This document shows positions 8,282 to 18,239 of a stretch of DNA of 28,811 nt, one piece after another. Position 1 is the stretch's first letter; each line of letters begins with the position of its first letter. The notes beneath the pieces are model-generated. The model worked only from the letters and a program-made list of their open reading frames with translations. It searched no databases and was not told where the DNA came from. A program made the translations under genes and the position numbers. The DNA is from Tubiluchus corallicola (Eukaryota > Priapulida > Priapulimorpha > Priapulimorphida > Tubiluchidae): NCBI GenBank assembly GCA_030141605.1, contig JAQGDQ010000027.1, positions 82,501 to 111,311 of the forward strand, read 5' to 3'.

Positions 8282-9718
8282 ATGGCGGAGCATGCACGAT
8301 ATTCTCTAGCTCAGCTGACACAAATGAAAAGAGATGACTTGTTTGAAGTTGCCAGAAAATTAGGCCTAGATTTTGAGTCCTCAGTTACTCGTGCTCAGCT
8401 GATGGAACGAATTTATGAAGTCGCAGGTCTCCGTACTACTGTTGAGGAAGTTGATAAAGCGGGAGGCACAACTTCAGACCCTGAAAGTGACCCCGATGCG
8501 GATCCAGTTTCTAGTGGACCAACTGATATGCCTGTTCAACAGAAACATGCACAGATGGGAGAGAGTAGAGATTTAAGCGTAAAGCCCAAGTCTTTGGGCA
8601 CTACAAAACCTACAATGGGGACGCCTGTTGCAGGCTATAGTGCTCACGGTTCTGTTTTGGATGCCACTGCTCATACTCCGCCCCCTTTGCTGTTTCGCGA
8701 TGCTACGATGGCTGGACATTCTCTCCCAGCACCTCCCCCTGGATATAGCATGCCAGACGTCTCTTTGGAAGCTTTGTCTGCTGTAACAGATAACCCAGCT
8801 CAAGTTTTACTCCAGCTTCAGCAACTCCGGGCTGAACAAGTGCGAGATGAGCGTAGATTAGCGGAAATGCAGCTAGAGATGAAAAAGTTGGAATTTTCTG
8901 CAGCACACACTGCGCGGTCGAATCCTGCTCATGGTTCTGCCCTTAACTCAAGTTTGGATACGCCCAATGTCTCGACTGCTAATGTAATAAAACGTCTCAA
9001 GTTTCGCATGTATGACGAAACAACGGAGGATATTGAGATTTTCTTGGACTGTTTTGCGCAGTCAGCTACTGCTAATGCTATTCCCCAGGAACGCTGGGCA
9101 GCGTCCTTAGGCCCTGTTCTAACTGGAAAAGCTGCCATAGCTTACCAGCAGGTTCCACCAGAGCAACTACGAAATTATCCTGTTGTGAGACAAGCTGTGC
9201 TGTCTGCATATTTTCTGAGCCCGCACATTTACCTGGATCGGTTTAGAGCCATTGCAAAGCAGAATAATGAGAATTATAAGCAGCTGTTTCAGCGTTTAGA
9301 AAGAGGATGGAACACATATCTCAATGCAATTGAAGTCGAGTCTTTCGAAGGCGTAAATGAAGCCGTTGTAATCGAACAAGGATTGCATTGCATGTCTAAA
9401 GAGCTGGCAACTTGGTTAAAGATGCAGCCTGACACGCTGAAGTCTATTAACAAAATAGCAGAAAGAGCTGATCAGTATATTGCGGCCACTGGTGGTTTAT
9501 CAACCGTGAAAACAGGACAGCAGTCTCAACGTAGGTTTAATAAGCCAACAAGTGGACAGTTAAGCAATGCTTCTCCTGGTAAAAGTGGAGTTGGTAACCA
9601 GAGTAGTTTCGGTGGTAGTAGAGGATCAAGTACTGCTAGAATTCACTGTTTTAAATGTGGTAAACCCGGCCATCGTCGTAGTGAATGCAAAATGCCTTCG
9701 TCTATGCCTAACAGCTAG
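8282..9718 (+). CDS. gag: retrotransposon Gag polyprotein, copy B
   Basis: 478 residues, identical in protein to copy A's Gag. It has a SAP-like N terminus (8-45), coiled coil (173-206), SCAN-like capsid (about 313-402) and CCHC knuckle (C456, C459, H464, C469). It ends in UAG at 9716-9718 with the same frame open beyond it. Identity to copy A means neither copy shows independent decay. Confidence 0.9.
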   Translation: MAEHARYSLAQLTQMKRDDLFEVARKLGLDFESSVTRAQLMERIYEVAGLRTTVEEVDKAGGTTSDPESDPDADPVSSGPTDMPVQQKHAQMGESRDLSVKPKSLGTTKPTMGTPVAGYSAHGSVLDATAHTPPPLLFRDATMAGHSLPAPPPGYSMPDVSLEALSAVTDNPAQVLLQLQQLRAEQVRDERRLAEMQLEMKKLEFSAAHTARSNPAHGSALNSSLDTPNVSTANVIKRLKFRMYDETTEDIEIFLDCFAQSATANAIPQERWAASLGPVLTGKAAIAYQQVPPEQLRNYPVVRQAVLSAYFLSPHIYLDRFRAIAKQNNENYKQLFQRLERGWNTYLNAIEVESFEGVNEAVVIEQGLHCMSKELATWLKMQPDTLKSINKIAERADQYIAATGGLSTVKTGQQSQRRFNKPTSGQLSNASPGKSGVGNQSSFGGSRGSSTARIHCFKCGKPGHRRSECKMPSSMPNS

Positions 9719-11197
9719 AAAGTTCCACAAAAATCTGGTAACCTATTTTATGGTAAGGCAGCTGAACGCACCAAGTCAAATGAGAGCATGGAAAGTGTAC
9801 CGGATCACACGTTACCCTATCGCTTCTCGGCTCGCATTAACGGCATCAAAGTGACAAGATGCCAGCGTGATACTGGTGCCAGCATCAGCGTCGTTCTACC
9901 CCAGTATGTTAGACCTGACCAGTATTTGGATAGAGCACCCCAATGTATCTTGTGCTTTTGTGGCCAATCAAATAACTGCAAGATGGCAGAAGTCGAACAA
10001 GAGGGACCTGAATTCTCTGGTCTTTTGACTGTTGGTGTAAACCCAACCTTACCCATGGATTTCTTGTTGGGCAACGATTTTGAGTTTGCACTACGGCCCT
10101 TTCCAAACTCGAGCGAAGTTTGTTCAGAAGCTCAAAGCTCTAAAAAGGGAAAGCTCAGAGCAGTGTCTGCTCCCAAGAAGAAAAATGGAAGCACCACATA
10201 CAGTTCAAACACTGTTGGTGATACAGATGGGAATAATTCTTCCGACAAGGCTAAAACAGCTTTTGCAATTACTCGCTCTAAAGCTGCGCAACGTAAAACG
10301 GAAACTGAAAGAGATGTCCATTTGCAACAACAAGCATTTGCTCCAGTTGATGTCATTGGTCAAGTCAAATTGCACTCCAGCAAGCCACCTAGCACGGGCT
10401 TATTGAACTTAGAACTAGATCAGTTGCGAAAAGAGCAAGCAGAAGATATCAGTATCAGGAATCTAATTGACAATGCAGTCACAGAAAAGAAGGCATTGTC
10501 TGCTGGTAAAGGCTACTTTTTGCGGGATGGCATCCTTTACTATCTCTCTCATGACAGGAAAGCTGCAAACCCGCGTTCACTTTTAGTTCTGCCCAAGGGA
10601 CGGAGAAAGAAAGTGCTCAGTCTCGCCCATGATAACAAACTCTCAGGACATTTTGGAATTAACAAAACAACCAACAGAGTTCTTTTGGAGTACATATGGC
10701 CTCATGTTAAGCGGAGCATAAGGCAATACTGTAAATCCTGTCCTACGTGCCAACGAACTGCTCGTGTACGTCATACAGATCGGGCCAAGCTTAAACCACT
10801 GGAAATACCTGACAGAGCATTTCGCATGATTGGTATGGATCTAATTGGTCCCTTGCCAAGGACACCTTCAGGCAACAAGTATGCTCTGGTGTTGGTTGAC
10901 CATGTAACCAGATATCCTGACTGTTATCCACTGCAGAACATTGAGACGACCACAGTTGTCCAGGCACTACTCAAGTTCTGTTGTCACTTTGGTATTCCAC
11001 GTCAGATCCTAACAGATCGTGGCACTCAGTTTATGGCTCACATCATCCGTGAATTAGAGCAATCACTGGGTGTCAAAGCAATTTATACTTCTCCGTACTC
11101 AGCTTCCACTAATGGACTCACAGAACGTTTGAACCAGACCCTTAAAGCATCCATTATTATTATACAGAAGATGATGCACAATTACCTTGGGACATAG
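9719..11197 (+). CDS. pol: Pol segment 1: protease and integrase N-terminal/core, copy B
   Basis: Same content as copy A: DTGAS protease motif, LLGND flap partner, HHCC zinc domain and D/D-35-E integrase core. The first internal ATG is at 9788, but the frame is continuous with gag after its UAG. The frame stops at 11197, at the same base as copy A, so the integrase break predates the duplication or is an artefact copied with it. Confidence 0.85.
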   Translation, partial: KVPQKSGNLFYGKAAERTKSNESMESVPDHTLPYRFSARINGIKVTRCQRDTGASISVVLPQYVRPDQYLDRAPQCILCFCGQSNNCKMAEVEQEGPEFSGLLTVGVNPTLPMDFLLGNDFEFALRPFPNSSEVCSEAQSSKKGKLRAVSAPKKKNGSTTYSSNTVGDTDGNNSSDKAKTAFAITRSKAAQRKTETERDVHLQQQAFAPVDVIGQVKLHSSKPPSTGLLNLELDQLRKEQAEDISIRNLIDNAVTEKKALSAGKGYFLRDGILYYLSHDRKAANPRSLLVLPKGRRKKVLSLAHDNKLSGHFGINKTTNRVLLEYIWPHVKRSIRQYCKSCPTCQRTARVRHTDRAKLKPLEIPDRAFRMIGMDLIGPLPRTPSGNKYALVLVDHVTRYPDCYPLQNIETTTVVQALLKFCCHFGIPRQILTDRGTQFMAHIIRELEQSLGVKAIYTSPYSASTNGLTERLNQTLKASIIIIQKMMHNYLGT

Positions 11198-12351
11198 CTT
11201 GCGATTTTGTCCTCTTCGCCTACCGGGAGGTGCCCCAAGAGTCGACTGGTTATAGCCCCAATGAATTAGTGTTTGGATATCCAGTCCGGGGACCATTAGC
11301 TGCTTTAAAAGAACGCTGGGGCTGTAGCAACCCTCCCAATCTGGAAAGCGTAGACGAGTATGTCGAACGTATTATTAATACTCTCGAGTCTACCACTGAA
11401 GAAGCCCATGAAGCACTTCGGGATGCCAAAATTTCCCAAAAGAAGTGGTATGACCGTGTGTCAAGAGATAGGAGCCATGAGATTGGAGACAAGGTATTAG
11501 TTCAACGTCTTAGAAAAGGAGGAAAAATGCAGGCTGGATGGAGAGGTCCCTATACAATAATAGATAAAGTGTCCGACTGGACTTATAAAGTCGATATGGG
11601 TAATAGAGGCAGGCGACGAGATATCCGGTTGTTCCACGTTAACAAACTGAAACCTTACATACATCGTGAGGAGGAAATGATTTTGTTAGCTATGTGTGAG
11701 AATGACGAAAAAGGTGATGGTGACAATGATGACAATGTTGGTGATGAGTATGATGGTGCGGAAGATGAAGCTTATATTGGTGAAGGATTTATAGAGAAAA
11801 GTAACCTACCCGATTATGCCTTTCCTCCCACAGCCACACCCACACTGTCAGTGAAAGATGTGGAATTGCCTGAGTATCTTTCAGATGCATGCGAGAAAAG
11901 CTTCCGTCACTTACAACAAGCACTTACATCAGACACGGTACTTCACTCACCCGATTTTAACAAACAATTCATATTAACAACTGATGCTAGCTTTGTAGGG
12001 ATCGGTGCTGTCTTATCGCAAGACCGCGAGGATGGGTTAGGCGAAGTGCCGATTACCTACATTAGCCGTAAATTAACACAGACTGAAACACGATATTCAG
12101 TTGTCGAATGTGAGTGTCTGAGTGTAGTGTATGCTGTGGAAAAGCTCCGGTACTATCTCGAAGGTAGACAATTTATAATTAGGACAGATCAAAGGAGCTT
12201 ACTTGCGCTTGACAAAATGCGCAAAAATAACAGGAGGCTTTGCCATTGGGCGCTTAAGCTATCGGAATTTTCATTTACTATAGACCATATTCCTGGTTCG
12301 CAGAATTTGGTCGCGGATGCACTATCAAGAGATTTCTTGTATAACGCATAA
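11146..12351 (+). CDS. pol: Pol segment 2: integrase C terminus fused to RNase H (RT missing), copy B
   Basis: Same as copy A: integrase tail and GPY/F module, acidic linker, then RNase H with its four acidic residues. RT is absent; the join lies near 11875-11887. The frame is -1 relative to segment 1. Confidence 0.85.
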   Translation, partial: SIHYYYTEDDAQLPWDIACDFVLFAYREVPQESTGYSPNELVFGYPVRGPLAALKERWGCSNPPNLESVDEYVERIINTLESTTEEAHEALRDAKISQKKWYDRVSRDRSHEIGDKVLVQRLRKGGKMQAGWRGPYTIIDKVSDWTYKVDMGNRGRRRDIRLFHVNKLKPYIHREEEMILLAMCENDEKGDGDNDDNVGDEYDGAEDEAYIGEGFIEKSNLPDYAFPPTATPTLSVKDVELPEYLSDACEKSFRHLQQALTSDTVLHSPDFNKQFILTTDASFVGIGAVLSQDREDGLGEVPITYISRKLTQTETRYSVVECECLSVVYAVEKLRYYLEGRQFIIRTDQRSLLALDKMRKNNRRLCHWALKLSEFSFTIDHIPGSQNLVADALSRDFLYNA

Positions 12352-12709
12352 ATGAAATGCTAAATTGTCGATGCCTGATTATTGTTCAGCAAAGTACACC
12401 TACTTGCTTGAATTTGTTTTCAAATTTATATTCCTTATGTCTGAGTTATAGGAGTTTGTTCAGAATATGTAGTTTTGAATTAACTAAAGTGAATACTAGT
12501 TAATTGTTGATCTGCAACTTTTGTTATAGTCAAATAGTGACTAGTCTGACTACTACAGTTTCGTACTTATCATTTGCTATTGAATTTTGAATTATAGATT
12601 TTGTTTCATATGTTTTTGTGTATGCTCTTGTGCTTGCACGCTTGTATGCCATTTGAAATGTTGTAGAAATGTTTCTTGTACTCTTTGAATTTTGGTAAAA
12701 TTCTTTTCT

Positions 12710-12716
12710 GGGGGAG
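12710..12716 (+). promoter_or_regulatory. polypurine tract, copy B
   Basis: GGGGGAG, three bases before the right LTR. Confidence 0.65.
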
Positions 12717-12719
12717 CTC

Positions 12720-13938
12720 TGTGACAGCCCTATACAATAGTGCTCTCATTTTATCGTACTAATTAAATTTCTACAATTAAGATTGCTAAGTTAAGCAGAG
12801 TAGCGCCAATGAGTTTAATTTTGTAGTGCTAAATGAAAAGTTTATTTTGGTTATATATGTAATTATTATCTCTCAGACTAGTATAGTAGTGCCATCTACT
12901 GTCAACTTTGTTTATCAAAGAAAGAAACCAGGGACATGAACTTGACAGGTGTGCTTCCTTATTTGGCAAGTATGACCACCAATCCTGAGTGATGATAAAT
13001 AGGACATTCACAGCTGCTACTCTTTGTAACCTGTTTGATTGGTCAGATTTAGGTGACCTTTACATGATATGCAGCCATTCAGCTGAGAGCAAACAGGTTT
13101 TTACCTGGAAAAACGAGGCCACAGAGCAAGGTGTGGAAAGTGTGGCTTTGCAATATGGTTGCTCTACTTGAGTTTTATCAGTTCTTAGTTTAAAGGACAA
13201 TATTGCATTTATTAATGGAATTTCCTCAACAGAAACAGAGTACTTTTACAATGGTTATACTCAGTCTTTGTGATCCTGGGCTATCCGTTGTTTAGGAAGC
13301 CCCTAGAGACTTTGCCGTTTATGGTGGAGGAGACCAAGTCGTGAAATGGACAATTGGTAGTTCTCAGAGAGCCAACCTGTGGTCGGTCTTCCTGTCAGTG
13401 TCTTCAGATACGCCGGACTTGATACAACGCATTACTCAGTCGATGAAGTTAATGCCACGCCTGATGTTATCTAATTGCCTGTTTGAGAAGTTACCGTTTG
13501 GGAAGCCTGCCGTCAGAGTGTTCCAGTACACGCCGCCGTCGACAGCGACAGTGACGGGGTTAAGCTAGCTAGCCAACGTGTGCACAGAGACTCACGATAA
13601 GTACAGTTTATGGTGTTTGTGATACATTTAAAACCCGGGTAAAATTTAAGACAGTAGCTAAACTATAATTCGTAGTATGTATTTGTTTATTATTTCTCAA
13701 ATGTGTTTTTTATGCTAAATAATATTGAGTTTATAGCTAATTGGTCGTTTGTCTATCTGTTCTGATAATGTTAGATTCTCACGTTAAGGAAGCTCGCCAG
13801 GGACCCACAGCCTTAGATCAAATAAAGCTTGCTGTTTCTTTAAGTATTTATGGTGTGTTAGCACCAGTGTTATGGTGATAATCTTGCCATCCTGACATAA
13901 ACACATTTACAGCATTTTAGGCCAAACGGATTATCACA
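12720..13938 (+). repeat. right (3') LTR
   Basis: 1219 bp, starting TGTGACAGCCC and ending GGATTATCACA, so the termini form a TGTGA/TCACA inverted repeat as expected of an intact LTR. A poly(A) signal AATAAA lies at 13821-13826. It is about 0.25% divergent from the middle LTR by substitutions, plus the 3-bp indel. Confidence 0.92.
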
Positions 13939-14058
13939 ATTATCATCATCATCGTCGTCGTCGTCATCATCATCACCATCATTACCATCATCGTCATCAT
14001 CATCATCATCATCACCATCATATCACCACCACCATCATTATCATCATCATCGTCGTCA
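13939..14058. repeat. TCA/TCG/CCA trinucleotide microsatellite (insertion target)
   Basis: An imperfect (TCA)n/(TCG)n tract starts at the LTR end. Matching repeat units occur left of the gap (about 1180-1211). The element therefore appears to sit in the middle of a pre-existing microsatellite; a target-site duplication cannot be read because of the gap. Confidence 0.85.
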
Positions 14059-15317
14059 CTAGCAACAACAACGGCAGCACAATTATTTGCAGTTATTGCT
14101 TTTATTTATTTTTTCTGTTTATACAGCACATAATGGCTAGGACAAAATGAGTCACTTCTCACAGCTTCATGCATGCCTAATGGTACTAGAGAGACTGTCA
14201 CAGATTTCTCTTCCTTGTTTTGTTCTCTGTACTTTATGACCGACCATTAACTCAACCACGGCTAGAGAGCTTTGTCATTAACACTATCTCTGCATATCCC
14301 ATAAAATAAACCCTTATTTTTATTCAAATATACACACCATTAATACAGAAAAAATACATTGGTTGAAGATTTATTGTCGGTGACACAGATTGGGTAGGGT
14401 TTGAGAGCATTTCCTGTGCACAAAAGCGCAGATTGTGCAGTGAGCAAATGGCCGTGAACAAAGATAACTATTCTAGAAATATTCTGCAAAATTAACCAAT
14501 GTGAAAATTAATCAGTAGGCACTATTATTTACACTTCAATCAGCACCAATCAGAAAACTTCTAGTTCTATGTTGAAACACAAAAATGCTTGTGTTTTACG
14601 TTAAGTAAATGACATTAATTGATGCCAGTTAAATATCGGTTAGGTTACTCCTGATTACTCAGAGGGTGATGGCCCTATATATGGTATAGGTGGTTGCGTC
14701 ACTTGTGCGTCACATTGAAAAGTATGTACTTCATTTCATTACGTTCTTACGAAATTTAGAATGAATTTTAGCGACTATGGTCCTGCTAATCAATTAATTT
14801 TTATAATTTTGCTTTTTGGCTCTACGTTTTTAGTCAATTTTTGCACTGTAACGTCACAGTAAAGTTAGGATTTTTTAAATTGTCACGAATGGTGTTCTAA
14901 TTGCAACTCCTAAAGAAACGGACGAAAGTACATCATGCGATACATAGCACGTGTTTATAAATGTAAATTTATACATTTTAAATGGGTCTAACACGTACGT
15001 TTATACGCGTACGTGTATGCTTCGCATTCTGGAATAGTTGTACACATTCACAAATTCTACAGCTTCCACGATTTCAACAAAAACACGTCGTTTGATTGAT
15101 CAGATGTTTCCTTACGTAAAAATCACGGTCATTTATTTCGCATCAAGTCAACATTACAGTTTGTAATTCAGAAGATTGCTGCGAGATTTTGGAGACAAAT
15201 TGAAAACGCGGCAGGAAGTTTTTGGTGATTATTGGAAAACGTTTTGATGAAACATTACTGCAAATTCTAATCGCAGTTGGTGTTAGCAGAGTAGTTAGGT
15301 AAAAGTTTCAAATTACA
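14059..15317. other. anonymous AT-rich sequence, probably intronic or downstream of the CRD exon
   Basis: No recognisable gene or element. A 33-codon frame at 14761-14862 (+) has one hydrophobic stretch but no supporting context. A direct TGCGTCAC repeat lies near 14700. If the Frizzled-type gene continues leftwards, this would be intron. Confidence 0.5.
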
Positions 15318-15370
15318 ATGGCAGCAACCCCAGCAACAAATAGCTCGCTACTGGCAGCAATGGCAGCAAT

Positions 15371-15417
<47 letters not shown>

Positions 15418-15700
15418 CAACAACAACAACACAACAACAGCACAGTAGTAGCAACACCAGCAGTAACAGTAACAGCAACAGTAGCACAAACACTAGCAGA
15501 AACAGCAACAACAGCAGTAGTAGCAGCAGCAGCAGTAGAAGCAGCAAAAATCGAGAAAATCTCAACAGTGGCGTCGACTGCAACAGAAGGAAAATTCATT
15601 AGAAACAAGTGTAGTGATAAAAATCGCAGAAATAGCTACAGCAACAGTAACACAAACAGTTAGAGTAACCACATGACCAACAGCAATAGCAGAAATAAAA
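15318..15700. repeat. compound CAG/CAA trinucleotide repeat
   Basis: A pure (GCA)13 core at 15372-15410 runs into CAA units and then about 280 bp of degenerate CAR/AGT triplets. Frames across it read poly-Ala, poly-Ser/Asn or poly-Cys/Val and vary only by frame, so I do not call a gene. It lies just inside the putative first intron of the minus-strand CRD gene, about 90 bp past the splice donor, where it would be transcribed as CTG/TTG. Confidence 0.9.
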
Positions 15701-15780
15701 TATTTGTATTGCAAGGGTCGGTTAAACATTCTCTTCTTTGAAATGTCTACTTATATTTACAGAAAAAATTGCTGTTGTGC

Positions 15781-15786
15781 GTTTAC
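15781..15786 (-). other. splice donor of the CRD exon
   Basis: GTAAAC following CAAG on the minus strand, just past the conserved end of the CRD where animal homologues leave the domain. Confidence 0.7.
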
Positions 15787-16264
15787 CTTGCTTGACTGGT
15801 GGACGACCTTTATCCAGTATACTTATGTTGTAAGCAACACACAGTCCTTCAGTAGGAAACGTATCGCAATCCATGCCCTTTGGCCAGTTAAAGTTAGTTT
15901 TCTCAATCATCTCGGCACAGCTGTCCTGAGTGGCTATGCACAAACCTCGGCACGGTGGAAGTGCCACATTAAGCACGGTGCACACAGGTACAACCATAGA
16001 ACAGAGGAAAAACGTCAACGGTCTACTACACACTGGGTCGTCAAACAGAGGGTCGAATCGTCTTAACACTTTTGTGCACTCGGCCTGATTTTTGTGACCA
16101 AATAAATTGGGAAAAATGGCTTGAGTGTACTCGAACTGCTTCATCATTTGACATTCTGGTAGCGTAATCTCCTGACACTTGCAAGTAGCGGTTCGGCAGG
16201 TTACGGAGATTACTATTAACACCGTTACTACGTTTACGCTAGACGCAGACATTCCCCGAAGCAT
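15787..16264 (-). CDS. Frizzled-type cysteine-rich domain, first coding exon
   Basis: An extracellular Wnt-binding CRD. The first in-frame ATG (16264-16262) follows an upstream stop (16330-16328). A hydrophobic signal peptide (SSVNVVTVLIVISV) is followed by the CRD from CQEITLPEC to GLCVAYN. All ten canonical cysteines are present, plus one extra Cys in QAECTKVL, and the hallmark segments FFLCSM, PVCTVL and PPCRGLC are clear. It most resembles the Frizzled 1/2/7 or sFRP type. The exon ends CAAG|GTAAAC, a good donor, in phase 1 after VKQ; codons beyond it are intron. No seven-transmembrane or netrin-like exon is visible to the left in this window. Receptor and secreted sFRP-like antagonist therefore cannot be distinguished. 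Confidence 0.88.
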
Positions 16265-16330
16265 TGTGTTGGCTGTGCTCCAGAAAAGACTGGCTTCGTC
16301 AGGAGAAAGTGCTACAAGATTCACATGTCA

Positions 16331-17451
16331 GAGCATGAGTCAGAGCGCGATTTGAGTAGTTGCAGTTCGTCTACCCCTTACAGAGGAAAACAAGCTGGTG
16401 AGTTAATCATTAGTGAAGCTCGGTCAGCTTTTCATTCACTCAAAGAAGCCACTAGGTAACAAAACAAGAAGCAGTGCAATGACAGAATGCGCAGTGACAG
16501 AATGCGCAGTGACAGAATGGGCTAAGACGTCATTAAAACTGACATGAGCTACTATAAGAATTTAAATGCCCCTCACTTGACTATTACTCTTTGTTAATAA
16601 CCAAGATTGCAGAAAAATTGGTTAACATATTTTCTGGTCCAAAAGGCTTTACCTATTTGATTAGCTTATGAGGCGCTGTCAAAATATCTAAATTACATGT
16701 ATTAGCATACACTAAGTTACATAACACGGTAAACAGACAAGCTAAGCATCATGAGTAATTTTCAATTCATAACTTGTTATCACGTGAGCTGAGAAGATTC
16801 GCTTTCAACCGCGCTTACAAGAAACTAGATCTTTAAAGTAAAATAAAGACTGGAACACTGGTTGATTTTAATTTAACTACTAAAGTGTACTAAAGTACTT
16901 TTTCAAGCAAGGTCATGTTTAGGTTACTTAGGTTATTCATTCTCGGTATTTTTCTACTTACTCACTAATTACACTTAGCTTATACATGAATACAATCCAG
17001 TTTAATGTTTAAAAAGAGTGCTTTTTGGAGAAAAGCCTTTTTAGGAAACCGTGTTATTTGGGCAAATTTGTTTAACAACGCGGCGGCTAAAGAGATAAAC
17101 TGAGTCTTTTTTGTACTGACAACAAAAAGCGTTTGCGCTGCAGCTATTCTAGGAAAAACACACTTTGATGTTAGTCAATATATCCGACATTATTAAATTT
17201 TTCATGTGTTATCTGCCCACGCAACCGCCCCCGCATGTTGCCAAACACAATACCATCATGCTGGCTTGTTTGCTGACATGTTCTGAGAATTTATGAATTT
17301 TACAGCTGATATTTTCCACCGTTTGCTATTGAAAAATGGGATTTTCCCAGCGAATACCACAGCCTTAGGTAACTTTAACGGTTGAATAGCGCAGAGCTCA
17401 AACTTCCATGTCACCTGTGAAACTGGTGACATTAATAAACAAAGCTCACCT
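16331..17451. other. anonymous sequence upstream of the CRD exon
   Basis: This would hold the 5' UTR or promoter of the minus-strand CRD gene, but I see no clear TATA box or initiator. It contains a small three-unit repeat at 16471-16519. Otherwise nothing is recognisable. Confidence 0.5.
16471..16519. repeat. short tandem repeat, 15-bp unit, three copies
   Basis: GCAGTGACAGAATGC occurs twice in succession (the second ends in G), preceded by a variant carrying five extra bases (GCAGTGCAATGACAGAATGC). Confidence 0.8.
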
Positions 17452-18022
17452 TATCCTATCCTGCCTTGTCTTGTCTTGCCTTGCTTTGTGAGTTTTACTT
17501 CGCCTTGTCTTGTCCTGTCTCGTCTCCGTCTTGTTTTGTCTTTCTTTGTCTTGTCTTGCCTTGCCTTGCCTTGCCTTGCTTTGCCTTGCCTTGCCTTGCT
17601 TTGCCCTGCCCTGCCCTGCCCTGCCCTGCCCTGCCCTGCCCTGCCCTGCCCTGCCCTGCCCTGCCCTGCCGTGCCGTGCCGTGCCGTGCCGTGCCGTGCC
17701 GTGCCGTGCCGTGCCGTGCCCTGTATTGCTTCGCCTCGTCTCATCTCGTCTAGTCTCGTCTCGTCTCGTTTCGTCTTGTTTGTCTTACCTTGTTTTGTCT
17801 TGCCTTGCCTGCCTTGCCTTTGCCTCGCCTCGCCTCGCTTCACTTCGCCTTGTCTTACCTTGTCTTGTCTTGTCTTGCCTTACCTTGGTTTTATCTAATT
17901 TGATCTGGTGCCGTTTCGTCCTGCCCCATTCCGTCTCGTTTCTCATTTCGTCTTATATCTGACATTGCCTTATTATGTCTTGTCTTGCCTTCCTTGCCTT
18001 GCCTTGCCTTATCTTGTCTTGT
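17452..18022. repeat. pentanucleotide satellite (CCTTG / CCCTG / CCGTG families)
   Basis: About 570 bp of 5-bp units. Unit sequence changes in blocks: mixed CTTGC/CTTGT, then homogeneous CCCTG (about 17602-17669), then homogeneous CCGTG (about 17671-17719), then a degenerate mix of TCGTC, CTTGC and related units. A 5-bp period makes every plus frame read the same Leu-Pro-Cys-Ala type peptide, so the frames are open on both strands without being genes. Confidence 0.95.
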
Positions 18023-18120
18023 AACAACAATGATGACGACGAAGATGACGACATTGAAGGCGATGATGACAGTGATAATGTTGGTGGTGGTGACGACGAC
18101 GACAACGATGTGGAGAAGGA
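18023..18120. repeat. GAT/GAC trinucleotide tract
   Basis: Imperfect GAT/GAC triplets directly abut the pentanucleotide satellite. The open frame (Asp-rich, 17975-18238) starts inside the satellite and is probably low-complexity. Confidence 0.75.
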
Positions 18121-18239
18121 AGTGGCAGAGGAAGAGAAGGAATGTGCTGGTAGCTTTGGTGATAGCGATGATAACTCTAATAATGCTGAGCAAGTGCAAT
18201 TTATAAGAAGTAAAGCTCTTATAAATATTGTCTACTAAG

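Larger units (their letters stand above)
7624..13938 (+). mobile_element. Gmr1-like LTR retrotransposon, copy B
   Basis: Internal region 7624-12719 and right LTR 12720-13938, in direct tandem with copy A and sharing the middle LTR. It has the same gene order, UAG, integrase frameshift and RT loss as copy A, at an offset of exactly 6312 bases up to the right LTR. Three extra bases at the LTR tip change the offset to 6315. The sequence after the LTR (ATTATCATCATC) is microsatellite. Confidence 0.9.

Noticed and set aside
14761-14862. 33-codon plus frame with one hydrophobic segment
   Set aside because: Short and isolated, with no splice or homology support.
15308-15608. Poly-Ala, poly-Leu and poly-Cys frames over the CAG tract
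   Set aside because: Low-complexity readings of one microsatellite in different frames. No flanking non-repetitive coding sequence.
17451-17962. Several 95-150-codon frames on both strands
   Set aside because: Produced by the 5-bp satellite period, which keeps all frames open; repetitive Leu-Pro-Cys-Ala or Gly-Arg-Ala-Gly-Gln type peptides.
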